From: Manihot esculenta
Lineage: Eukaryota; Streptophyta; Magnoliopsida; Malpighiales; Euphorbiaceae
Reading direction: 5' to 3'
Assembly (NCBI RefSeq): GCF_001659605.2
Contig: NW_025215482.1
Span: 760,135-824,134 of the forward strand
DNA length: 64,000 nt
The notes beneath the pieces are model-generated. The model had not been told where the DNA came from. It made no database searches and saw nothing but the letters and a program-made list of their open reading frames with translations. Each line of letters opens with the position of its first letter. Position 1 is the first letter of the stretch. Position numbers and translations under genes: made by a program. Of this stretch, positions 34,606-46,622 are shown one piece after another.

Positions 34606-37600
34606 TTTCGGCCTAATAGCTTCCATCCCAAAAACTGCCAAGTCTATCACCCATGTTACATCCGGTGCCCGATTTCGGCCTAATAGCTTCCATCCCAAAA
34701 ACTGCCAAGTCTATCACCCATGTTACATCCGGTGCCCGATTTCGGCCTAATAGCTTCCATCCCAAAAACTGCCAAGTCTATCACCCATGTTACATCCGGT
34801 GCCCGATTTCGGCCTAATAGCTTCCATCCCAAAAACTGCCAAGTCTATCACCCATGTTACATCCGGTGCCCGATTTCGGCCTAATAGCTTCCATCCCAAA
34901 AACTGCCAAGTCTATCACCCATGTTACATCCGGTGCCCGATTTCGGCCTAATAGCTTCCATCCCAAAAACTGCCAAGTCTATCACCCATGTTACATCCGG
35001 TGCCCGATTTCGGCCTAATAGCTTCCATCCCAAAAACTGCCAAGTCTATCACCCATGTTACATCCGGTGCCCGATTTCGGCCTAATAGCTTCCATCCCAA
35101 AAACTGCCAAGTCTATCACCCATGTTACATCCGGTGCCCGATTTCGGCCTAATAGCTTCCATCCCAAAAACTGCCAAGTCTATCACCCATGTTACATCCG
35201 GTGCCCGATTTCGGCCTAATAGCTTCCATCCCAAAAACTGCCAAGTCTATCACCCATGTTACATCCGGTGCCCGATTTCGGCCTAATAGCTTCCATCCCA
35301 AAAACTGCCAAGTCTATCACCCATGTTACATCCGGTGCCCGATTTCGGCCTAATAGCTTCCATCCCAAAAACTGCCAAGTCTATCACCCATGTTACATCC
35401 GGTGCCCGATTTCGGCCTAATAGCTTCCATCCCAAAAACTGCCAAGTCTATCACCCATGTTACATCCGGTGCCCGATTTCGGCCTAATAGCTTCCATCCC
35501 AAAAACTGCCAAGTCTATCACCCATGTTACATCCGGTGCCCGATTTCGGCCTAATAGCTTCCATCCCAAAAACTGCCAAGTCTATCACCCATGTTACATC
35601 CGGTGCCCGATTTCGGCCTAATAGCTTCCATCCCAAAAACTGCCAAGTCTATCACCCATGTTACATCCGGTGCCCGATTTCGGCCTAATAGCTTCCATCC
35701 CAAAAACTGCCAAGTCTATCACCCATGTTACATCCGGTGCCCGATTTCGGCCTAATAGCTTCCATCCCAAAAACTGCCAAGTCTATCACCCATGTTACAT
35801 CCGGTGCCCGATTTCGGCCTAATAGCTTCCATCCCAAAAACTGCCAAGTCTATCACCCATGTTACATCCGGTGCCCGATTTCGGCCTAATAGCTTCCATC
35901 CCAAAAACTGCCAAGTCTATCACCCATGTTACATCCGGTGCCCGATTTCGGCCTAATAGCTTCCATCCCAAAAACTGCCAAGTCTATCACCCATGTTACA
36001 TCCGGTGCCCGATTTCGGCCTAATAGCTTCCATCCCAAAAACTGCCAAGTCTATCACCCATGTTACATCCGGTGCCCGATTTCGGCCTAATAGCTTCCAT
36101 CCCAAAAACTGCCAAGTCTATCACCCATGTTACATCCGGTGCCCGATTTCGGCCTAATAGCTTCCATCCCAAAAACTGCCAAGTCTATCACCCATGTTAC
36201 ATCCGGTGCCCGATTTCGGCCTAATAGCTTCCATCCCAAAAACTGCCAAGTCTATCACCCATGTTACATCCGGTGCCCGATTTCGGCCTAATAGCTTCCA
36301 TCCCAAAAACTGCCAAGTCTATCACCCATGTTACATCCGGTGCCCGATTTCGGCCTAATAGCTTCCATCCCAAAAACTGCCAAGTCTATCACCCATGTTA
36401 CATCCGGTGCCCGATTTCGGCCTAATAGCTTCCATCCCAAAAACTGCCAAGTCTATCACCCATGTTACATCCGGTGCCCGATTTCGGCCTAATAGCTTCC
36501 ATCCCAAAAACTGCCAAGTCTATCACCCATGTTACATCCGGTGCCCGATTTCGGCCTAATAGCTTCCATCCCAAAAACTGCCAAGTCTATCACCCATGTT
36601 ACATCCGGTGCCCGATTTCGGCCTAATAGCTTCCATCCCAAAAACTGCCAAGTCTATCACCCATGTTACATCCGGTGCCCGATTTCGGCCTAATAGCTTC
36701 CATCCCAAAAACTGCCAAGTCTATCACCCATGTTACATCCGGTGCCCGATTTCGGCCTAATAGCTTCCATCCCAAAAACTGCCAAGTCTATCACCCATGT
36801 TACATCCGGTGCCCGATTTCGGCCTAATAGCTTCCATCCCAAAAACTGCCAAGTCTATCACCCATGTTACATCCGGTGCCCGATTTCGGCCTAATAGCTT
36901 CCATCCCAAAAACTGCCAAGTCTATCACCCATGTTACATCCGGTGCCCGATTTCGGCCTAATAGCTTCCATCCCAAAAACTGCCAAGTCTATCACCCATG
37001 TTACATCCGGTGCCCGATTTCGGCCTAATAGCTTCCATCCCAAAAACTGCCAAGTCTATCACCCATGTTACATCCGGTGCCCGATTTCGGCCTAATAGCT
37101 TCCATCCCAAAAACTGCCAAGTCTATCACCCATGTTACATCCGGTGCCCGATTTCGGCCTAATAGCTTCCATCCCAAAAACTGCCAAGTCTATCACCCAT
37201 GTTACATCCGGTGCCCGATTTCGGCCTAATAGCTTCCATCCCAAAAACTGCCAAGTCTATCACCCATGTTACATCCGGTGCCCGATTTCGGCCTAATAGC
37301 TTCCATCCCAAAAACTGCCAAGTCTATCACCCATGTTACATCCGGTGCCCGATTTCGGCCTAATAGCTTCCATCCCAAAAACTGCCAAGTCTATCACCCA
37401 TGTTACATCCGGTGCCCGATTTCGGCCTAATAGCTTCCATCCCAAAAACTGCCAAGTCTATCACCCATGTTACATCCGGTGCCCGATTTCGGCCTAATAG
37501 CTTCCATCCCAAAAACTGCCAAGTCTATCACCCATGTTACATCCGGTGCCCGATTTCGGCCTAATAGCTTCCATCCCAAAAACTGCCAAGTCTATCACCC

Positions 37601-40600
37601 ATGTTACATCCGGTGCCCGATTTCGGCCTAATAGCTTCCATCCCAAAAACTGCCAAGTCTATCACCCATGTTACATCCGGTGCCCGATTTCGGCCTAATA
37701 GCTTCCATCCCAAAAACTGCCAAGTCTATCACCCATGTTACATCCGGTGCCCGATTTCGGCCTAATAGCTTCCATCCCAAAAACTGCCAAGTCTATCACC
37801 CATGTTACATCCGGTGCCCGATTTCGGCCTAATAGCTTCCATCCCAAAAACTGCCAAGTCTATCACCCATGTTACATCCGGTGCCCGATTTCGGCCTAAT
37901 AGCTTCCATCCCAAAAACTGCCAAGTCTATCACCCATGTTACATCCGGTGCCCGATTTCGGCCTAATAGCTTCCATCCCAAAAACTGCCAAGTCTATCAC
38001 CCATGTTACATCCGGTGCCCGATTTCGGCCTAATAGCTTCCATCCCAAAAACTGCCAAGTCTATCACCCATGTTACATCCGGTGCCCGATTTCGGCCTAA
38101 TAGCTTCCATCCCAAAAACTGCCAAGTCTATCACCCATGTTACATCCGGTGCCCGATTTCGGCCTAATAGCTTCCATCCCAAAAACTGCCAAGTCTATCA
38201 CCCATGTTACATCCGGTGCCCGATTTCGGCCTAATAGCTTCCATCCCAAAAACTGCCAAGTCTATCACCCATGTTACATCCGGTGCCCGATTTCGGCCTA
38301 ATAGCTTCCATCCCAAAAACTGCCAAGTCTATCACCCATGTTACATCCGGTGCCCGATTTCGGCCTAATAGCTTCCATCCCAAAAACTGCCAAGTCTATC
38401 ACCCATGTTACATCCGGTGCCCGATTTCGGCCTAATAGCTTCCATCCCAAAAACTGCCAAGTCTATCACCCATGTTACATCCGGTGCCCGATTTCGGCCT
38501 AATAGCTTCCATCCCAAAAACTGCCAAGTCTATCACCCATGTTACATCCGGTGCCCGATTTCGGCCTAATAGCTTCCATCCCAAAAACTGCCAAGTCTAT
38601 CACCCATGTTACATCCGGTGCCCGATTTCGGCCTAATAGCTTCCATCCCAAAAACTGCCAAGTCTATCACCCATGTTACATCCGGTGCCCGATTTCGGCC
38701 TAATAGCTTCCATCCCAAAAACTGCCAAGTCTATCACCCATGTTACATCCGGTGCCCGATTTCGGCCTAATAGCTTCCATCCCAAAAACTGCCAAGTCTA
38801 TCACCCATGTTACATCCGGTGCCCGATTTCGGCCTAATAGCTTCCATCCCAAAAACTGCCAAGTCTATCACCCATGTTACATCCGGTGCCCGATTTCGGC
38901 CTAATAGCTTCCATCCCAAAAACTGCCAAGTCTATCACCCATGTTACATCCGGTGCCCGATTTCGGCCTAATAGCTTCCATCCCAAAAACTGCCAAGTCT
39001 ATCACCCATGTTACATCCGGTGCCCGATTTCGGCCTAATAGCTTCCATCCCAAAAACTGCCAAGTCTATCACCCATGTTACATCCGGTGCCCGATTTCGG
39101 CCTAATAGCTTCCATCCCAAAAACTGCCAAGTCTATCACCCATGTTACATCCGGTGCCCGATTTCGGCCTAATAGCTTCCATCCCAAAAACTGCCAAGTC
39201 TATCACCCATGTTACATCCGGTGCCCGATTTCGGCCTAATAGCTTCCATCCCAAAAACTGCCAAGTCTATCACCCATGTTACATCCGGTGCCCGATTTCG
39301 GCCTAATAGCTTCCATCCCAAAAACTGCCAAGTCTATCACCCATGTTACATCCGGTGCCCGATTTCGGCCTAATAGCTTCCATCCCAAAAACTGCCAAGT
39401 CTATCACCCATGTTACATCCGGTGCCCGATTTCGGCCTAATAGCTTCCATCCCAAAAACTGCCAAGTCTATCACCCATGTTACATCCGGTGCCCGATTTC
39501 GGCCTAATAGCTTCCATCCCAAAAACTGCCAAGTCTATCACCCATGTTACATCCGGTGCCCGATTTCGGCCTAATAGCTTCCATCCCAAAAACTGCCAAG
39601 TCTATCACCCATGTTACATCCGGTGCCCGATTTCGGCCTAATAGCTTCCATCCCAAAAACTGCCAAGTCTATCACCCATGTTACATCCGGTGCCCGATTT
39701 CGGCCTAATAGCTTCCATCCCAAAAACTGCCAAGTCTATCACCCATGTTACATCCGGTGCCCGATTTCGGCCTAATAGCTTCCATCCCAAAAACTGCCAA
39801 GTCTATCACCCATGTTACATCCGGTGCCCGATTTCGGCCTAATAGCTTCCATCCCAAAAACTGCCAAGTCTATCACCCATGTTACATCCGGTGCCCGATT
39901 TCGGCCTAATAGCTTCCATCCCAAAAACTGCCAAGTCTATCACCCATGTTACATCCGGTGCCCGATTTCGGCCTAATAGCTTCCATCCCAAAAACTGCCA
40001 AGTCTATCACCCATGTTACATCCGGTGCCCGATTTCGGCCTAATAGCTTCCATCCCAAAAACTGCCAAGTCTATCACCCATGTTACATCCGGTGCCCGAT
40101 TTCGGCCTAATAGCTTCCATCCCAAAAACTGCCAAGTCTATCACCCATGTTACATCCGGTGCCCGATTTCGGCCTAATAGCTTCCATCCCAAAAACTGCC
40201 AAGTCTATCACCCATGTTACATCCGGTGCCCGATTTCGGCCTAATAGCTTCCATCCCAAAAACTGCCAAGTCTATCACCCATGTTACATCCGGTGCCCGA
40301 TTTCGGCCTAATAGCTTCCATCCCAAAAACTGCCAAGTCTATCACCCATGTTACATCCGGTGCCCGATTTCGGCCTAATAGCTTCCATCCCAAAAACTGC
40401 CAAGTCTATCACCCATGTTACATCCGGTGCCCGATTTCGGCCTAATAGCTTCCATCCCAAAAACTGCCAAGTCTATCACCCATGTTACATCCGGTGCCCG
40501 ATTTCGGCCTAATAGCTTCCATCCCAAAAACTGCCAAGTCTATCACCCATGTTACATCCGGTGCCCGATTTCGGCCTAATAGCTTCCATCCCAAAAACTG

Positions 40601-43005
40601 CCAAGTCTATCACCCATGTTACATCCGGTGCCCGATTTCGGCCTAATAGCTTCCATCCCAAAAACTGCCAAGTCTATCACCCATGTTACATCCGGTGCCC
40701 GATTTCGGCCTAATAGCTTCCATCCCAAAAACTGCCAAGTCTATCACCCATGTTACATCCGGTGCCCGATTTCGGCCTAATAGCTTCCATCCCAAAAACT
40801 GCCAAGTCTATCACCCATGTTACATCCGGTGCCCGATTTCGGCCTAATAGCTTCCATCCCAAAAACTGCCAAGTCTATCACCCATGTTACATCCGGTGCC
40901 CGATTTCGGCCTAATAGCTTCCATCCCAAAAACTGCCAAGTCTATCACCCATGTTACATCCGGTGCCCGATTTCGGCCTAATAGCTTCCATCCCAAAAAC
41001 TGCCAAGTCTATCACCCATGTTACATCCGGTGCCCGATTTCGGCCTAATAGCTTCCATCCCAAAAACTGCCAAGTCTATCACCCATGTTACATCCGGTGC
41101 CCGATTTCGGCCTAATAGCTTCCATCCCAAAAACTGCCAAGTCTATCACCCATGTTACATCCGGTGCCCGATTTCGGCCTAATAGCTTCCATCCCAAAAA
41201 CTGCCAAGTCTATCACCCATGTTACATCCGGTGCCCGATTTCGGCCTAATAGCTTCCATCCCAAAAACTGCCAAGTCTATCACCCATGTTACATCCGGTG
41301 CCCGATTTCGGCCTAATAGCTTCCATCCCAAAAACTGCCAAGTCTATCACCCATGTTACATCCGGTGCCCGATTTCGGCCTAATAGCTTCCATCCCAAAA
41401 ACTGCCAAGTCTATCACCCATGTTACATCCGGTGCCCGATTTCGGCCTAATAGCTTCCATCCCAAAAACTGCCAAGTCTATCACCCATGTTACATCCGGT
41501 GCCCGATTTCGGCCTAATAGCTTCCATCCCAAAAACTGCCAAGTCTATCACCCATGTTACATCCGGTGCCCGATTTCGGCCTAATAGCTTCCATCCCAAA
41601 AACTGCCAAGTCTATCACCCATGTTACATCCGGTGCCCGATTTCGGCCTAATAGCTTCCATCCCAAAAACTGCCAAGTCTATCACCCATGTTACATCCGG
41701 TGCCCGATTTCGGCCTAATAGCTTCCATCCCAAAAACTGCCAAGTCTATCACCCATGTTACATCCGGTGCCCGATTTCGGCCTAATAGCTTCCATCCCAA
41801 AAACTGCCAAGTCTATCACCCATGTTACATCCGGTGCCCGATTTCGGCCTAATAGCTTCCATCCCAAAAACTGCCAAGTCTATCACCCATGTTACATCCG
41901 GTGCCCGATTTCGGCCTAATAGCTTCCATCCCAAAAACTGCCAAGTCTATCACCCATGTTACATCCGGTGCCCGATTTCGGCCTAATAGCTTCCATCCCA
42001 AAAACTGCCAAGTCTATCACCCATGTTACATCCGGTGCCCGATTTCGGCCTAATAGCTTCCATCCCAAAAACTGCCAAGTCTATCACCCATGTTACATCC
42101 GGTGCCCGATTTCGGCCTAATAGCTTCCATCCCAAAAACTGCCAAGTCTATCACCCATGTTACATCCGGTGCCCGATTTCGGCCTAATAGCTTCCATCCC
42201 AAAAACTGCCAAGTCTATCACCCATGTTACATCCGGTGCCCGATTTCGGCCTAATAGCTTCCATCCCAAAAACTGCCAAGTCTATCACCCATGTTACATC
42301 CGGTGCCCGATTTCGGCCTAATAGCTTCCATCCCAAAAACTGCCAAGTCTATCACCCATGTTACATCCGGTGCCCGATTTCGGCCTAATAGCTTCCATCC
42401 CAAAAACTGCCAAGTCTATCACCCATGTTACATCCGGTGCCCGATTTCGGCCTAATAGCTTCCATCCCAAAAACTGCCAAGTCTATCACCCATGTTACAT
42501 CCGGTGCCCGATTTCGGCCTAATAGCTTCCATCCCAAAAACTGCCAAGTCTATCACCCATGTTACATCCGGTGCCCGATTTCGGCCTAATAGCTTCCATC
42601 CCAAAAACTGCCAAGTCTATCACCCATGTTACATCCGGTGCCCGATTTCGGCCTAATAGCTTCCATCCCAAAAACTGCCAAGTCTATCACCCATGTTACA
42701 TCCGGTGCCCGATTTCGGCCTAATAGCTTCCATCCCAAAAACTGCCAAGTCTATCACCCATGTTACATCCGGTGCCCGATTTCGGCCTAATAGCTTCCAT
42801 CCCAAAAACTGCCAAGTCTATCACCCATGTTACATCCGGTGCCCGATTTCGGCCTAATAGCTTCCATCCCAAAAACTGCCAAGTCTATCACCCATGTTAC
42901 ATCCGGTGCCCGATTTCGGCCTAATAGCTTCCATCCCAAAAACTGCCAAGTCTATCACCCATGTTACATCCGGTGCCCGATTTCGGCCTAATAGCTTCCA
43001 TCCCA
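34606..43005. repeat. 67-bp satellite, long homogenised block
   Basis: About 125 monomers in unbroken register with no variant that I can see. No other structure is visible in this 8.4 kb. It is the longest perfect stretch in the window. Confidence 0.95.
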
Positions 43006-43723
43006 AAAACTTCCAAGTCTATCACCCATGTTACATCCGGTGCCCGATTTCGGCCTAATAGCTTCCATCCCAAAAACTGCCAAGTCTATCACCCATGTTA
43101 CATCCGGTGCCCGATTTCGGCCTAATAGCTTCCATCCCAAACACTGCCAAGTCTATCACCCATGTTACATCCGGTGCCCGATTTCGGCCTAATAGCTTCC
43201 ATCCCAAAAACTGCCAAGTCTATCACCCATGTTACATCCGGTGCCCGATTTCGGCCTAATAGCTTCCATCCCAAAAACTGCCAAGTCTATCACCCATGTT
43301 ACATCCGGTGCCCGATTTCGGCCTAATAGCTTCCATCCCAAAACTGCCAAGTCTATCACCCATGTTACATCCGGTGCCCGATTTCGGCCTAATAGCTTCC
43401 ATCCCAAAAACTGCCAAGTCTATCACCCATGTTACATCCGGTGCCCGATTTCGGCCTAATAGCTTCCATCCCAAAAACTGCCAAGTCTATCACCCATGTC
43501 ACATCCGGTGCCCAATTTCGGCCTAATAGCTTCCATCCCAAAAACTTCCAAGTCTATCACCCATGTTACATCCTGTGCCCGATTTCGGCCTAATAGCTTC
43601 CATCCCAAAACACTGCCAAGTCTATCACCCATGTTACATCCGGTGCCCGATTTCGTCCTAATAGCTTCCATCCAAAACACTGCCAAGTCTATCACCCATG
43701 TTACATCCGGTGCCCGATTTCGG
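43006..43723. repeat. 67-bp satellite, mildly diverged edge left of element C
   Basis: Variants rise toward the insertion: CTTCCAAG near 43012, AAACACTG near 43141, GTCACATCC near 43499, CATCCTGTGCC near 43571 and CATCCAAAACACTG near 43670. The last two also occur in the satellite on the other side of element C (near 63412 and 62708), so the flanks belong to one array. Satellite ends at CCGATTTCGG, 43723. Confidence 0.92.
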
Positions 43724-43732
43724 TGCCAATTT
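43724..43732 (-). other. primer-site remnant outside element C
   Basis: Nine bases, TGCCAATTT, lie between satellite and the outer edge of the LTR. They match the inner sequence CGCCAATTT next to the other LTR (60468-60476) at 8 of 9 positions, and the preceding CGG also matches. This outer edge should be host DNA, not the LTR-to-primer-site junction. Confidence 0.75.
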
Positions 43733-44382
43733 TGACAGAGCGGTTGTCGAAGCCGGTCAAAATAAATAACCTGTTTAACTACCAACAATATTAAAATTGC
43801 AGACAGTGTTAAGAGGATCGTATCCACAGGGAATTGATACTCGTTTACCTTCCTTGAATAGACCAAATTAAAGAGAGCAGAAAAGAAAAGAAAGTGCAAG
43901 TGCATGTAAAGTAAAAATGGGGGTATTGAGATTGATTTGATTAAGCTAATGAAAAGAGTAATTAAAAAGTAAGCAGAAAGTAAATTGAGGGTAAAACAAT
44001 GATGGTAAAAGCTCTAGTTGAAGATTTAGATCCACTTTAGTTGATGGGATTGATCATTGACTCAAAAGTTCCTTTGTTGATTCAATAAATTGGCCATGGA
44101 GATTGAAGAAGCTTCTCACATCCATAGTCTCTCTTTTAGATTAAATTAATTAGGGAAAGTCCACCAATCAATTACTAATTAACAATTGCCAAAGAACGTC
44201 TTTGAGCCTTAGGCCTTTTGCAAAAGTCAATCGCATAAAGTAATGGAGAGAACCAATTCTAGTCACCCACATGCATGGAGACAACACTAGATCATGCAAT
44301 TTCCTTGGTTGTGCACCAAGTGTTCTTATGTTTAAACGATTCAAGCAAATACGGACTTAAAATCATTCAAAACAACAATATA
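43733..44382 (-). repeat. Element C 3' LTR, outer part
   Basis: TGACAGAGCGGTTG onward, matching 60477-61126 with one difference (43809 region, GTGTTAAG against GTGGTAAG). It is interrupted by element D at ATATA (44378-44382). Confidence 0.94.
44378..44382. other. target site duplication of D, left
   Basis: ATATA, matching 53938-53942. The uninterrupted right LTR of C has a single copy in CAACAATATATCAC. Confidence 0.93.
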
Positions 44383-45006
44383 TGTAACGACCCCAAAATG
44401 GACCGTCACCGGCGCTAGGATTCAGGTCGGCTTAAGGCCGCCAGAACCCGTAGCAAGCCTGCTATACCCTCTGTGTACCTGTAAATCTCATACATGATCA
44501 AACATAAACTGTGAACATAACAATTCTTTTCTCTGTACCAGGGCTTACCCTGTGTATGCACTATCTCAGTACCCAGTACTCTGTACCCCTGACTAGAGCT
44601 TGCTCTAGATGGGTTGTCTCATACTTGGTAAGCCTGGTTTTTCACATACTCTATAAACACATATACATATACAGATCATGTACACAACAAAAGATTTACA
44701 ACACAAACCACTAAGTCAAGCACATATCTAACTGAATATACCACAAGCATATCTCTTTAATATTACATGTCCACTCTAAGCTATTACAAGTCTCTTCTCT
44801 TTTTCTGACTTTTGACTTCTTCTGAACATCCCCTGTACACTGTACACTGAACCTGCAAAACTGGGGTTAAGGGAGTGGGATGAGCTCTATAGCCCAGTGA
44901 GTAGAATACAAAAACATTTCAATAAAATATGATCTGATGGAATGCATCATAACACAGACAGTCCACATCAAGAGTAAACCTGTCACCACATAGTCCCAGT
45001 AAACCG

Positions 45007-45186
45007 TGCCAGGCCGTAGACTGGGGTCCTGGTCTTCCTGTACCATATATGTATATGTGTATATAACACCTGTACTTACCCTTTGCCAGCATAGACCGTT
45101 TGCCTATACCCGCCAGGCCGTAGAATGGGGTCCTGGACTTCCTATACCTGCCAGGCCGTAGAATGGGGTCCTGGACTTCCTGTCTG
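45007..45186 (-). repeat. three-copy short repeat in element D LTR
   Basis: Three copies of about 36-39 bp containing CAGGCCGTAGA(A/C)TGGGGTCC and GGTCTTCC or GGACTTCC. Two are adjacent (about 45112-45186), and the third is about 105 bp away. The same set is in the 5' LTR at about 52399-52578. Confidence 0.7.
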
Positions 45187-45569
45187 GAACTACTGGATCA
45201 TTCAGCATTTACCCACACCAATAAGGAAGCAATGCAATGCAACATATTTATGCATTCTAATGCACTCACCCTATGACATCAATATGATGCATGAAATATG
45301 CTAAAAGTAGTTAATGTCTGAATTAAATCAAGGAATCAGTTTAGTTCCACTCACCTCTGGCTCTGGATTGACTCTGCAGGTTCTGTACACTCTGGAGCAG
45401 TACTCACTGCTGCTCTCTCTGGTTCCTCTGGTCTGTATAAGCACATAAAGACTCAATATGAGGGACCAAACTATCATAAGCATAACTCTATAACCTCCCC
45501 AAGAATCCCCTTAAACTCACTCTAAAACTCAAGCAAAGCATGCAAAAGAAGAGCTGAACAGGACACTTT

Positions 45570-46368
45570 CGGCGGAAGGTTCGGCGGCCGAATGTCCTCT
45601 CCAGAGACGAAACTCAAACACCTTCGGCGGCACCTTCGGCGGCCGAATCCCCCAAACAGAGCCGAACATGCAAAAACACTCGGGGGTAAGCTGTGGCAAC
45701 CAAGTCACCAAGCAGGAGGTTCGGCGGCCGAATGATCCTTCGGCTGCCGAACCTGAGTTCATCCAGAACTCAGCTTCAACGGCAAACCATCTTTTCCTTC
45801 CCTTCAACCACTCAAACCATATATACTCCACCTCCTCAACACACATATACTCATGTATATGATCACAGGGGTCCAAACTTATCTAATAACCCCAAACCAC
45901 AAATCACACATAACACATAAACATGTATAACTCATCAAAACTATCATTACTAATCTACACATGCATCTCCCTCTCCCCAACTCCATACAACCTTCAGAAA
46001 ACATAGAAACATGGTCAAGAGCCTTACTTACCTCCTGTACCAAGAAGATGAACACTCTGAACTAAGGACAACAGTCCAACTCTCCTCAAACTCTCAAACT
46101 CACACAAACGGAGCTTTTTTGCTTCCAAACCTTGTGATGCATGAGCTGCTCAAACGCAGCAAATAAACCAGGGGAGACGTGGCCAAGCTTCTAGCAACAA
46201 GGTGGACATAACACCTGTCCAAAATGCTGACTAAGGATGCCCAAAAGCTGGCTGGCCAACTCAATTTCGGCTGCCCAATCGCATGCAAACGCATGCAACC
46301 TTCGGGGGCCGAACTTCCCTTCGGAAGCCAAACACTTTCGGCGGCCGAACTTACTTTCGGCGGCCGAA
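45570..46368. repeat. cluster of TTCGGCGGCCGAA inverted motifs in element D LTR
   Basis: Each copy is two 6-bp arms (TTCGGC and GCCGAA) around one G. Perfect copies lie at 45580-45592, 45635-45647, 45720-45732, 46337-46349 and 46356-46368. Variants such as TTCGGCTGCCGAA (45739) lie between. The 5' LTR has the same set shifted by 7392, with one copy decayed by a C to T change near 53749. They could bind a dimeric protein or be CpG-rich methylation targets; neither is shown. Confidence 0.75.
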
Positions 46369-46545
46369 CTTGGCTCAACTGCCTTAGGTCATTTCAACTC
46401 AAAACTCACTTCTCTTAACCTTAAAACATCAACACACATCACACCACGTAGTACAACAAATATCCTACCCTTATATAGAATCCCAACACCCCGGAGTCCA
46501 CCAAACAACAGGAATTCCGGTGCCGGACTCTAGCCGGGTATTACA

Positions 46546-46558
46546 TTCTCCCCTCCTT
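46546..46558 (-). other. polypurine tract (element D)
   Basis: On the minus strand AAGGAGGGGAGAA, directly before the 3' LTR start and 64 bp after the polyprotein stop. Confidence 0.88.
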
Positions 46559-46622
46559 AAGAACATTCGTCCTCGGATGTTCCTAAAACACACAAAAACA
46601 AAACACAAGGAGGAAACTAACC

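Larger units (their letters stand above)
44383..46545 (-). repeat. Element D 3' LTR
   Basis: 2163 bp. Three near-copies of a unit starting GCCAGGCCGTAGA(A/C)TGGGG lie at about 45007-45186. Five perfect copies of the inverted motif TTCGGC-G-GCCGAA, plus variants, lie at 45580, 45635, 45720, 46337 and 46356. A TATATAAG box (complement of 46470-46477) is near the U3 edge. No gene is present; small open frames are chance. Confidence 0.95.

Noticed and set aside
43733..43905. 149-codon minus-strand frame crossing the left joint of element C
   Set aside because: It joins LTR sequence to satellite by chance; the LTR half recurs alone at 60446-60649.
45529..45876. 115-codon minus-strand frame in D's LTR (also at 52921)
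   Set aside because: It is driven by repeated GGCGGCCGAA motifs, lies wholly in LTR and shows no domain.
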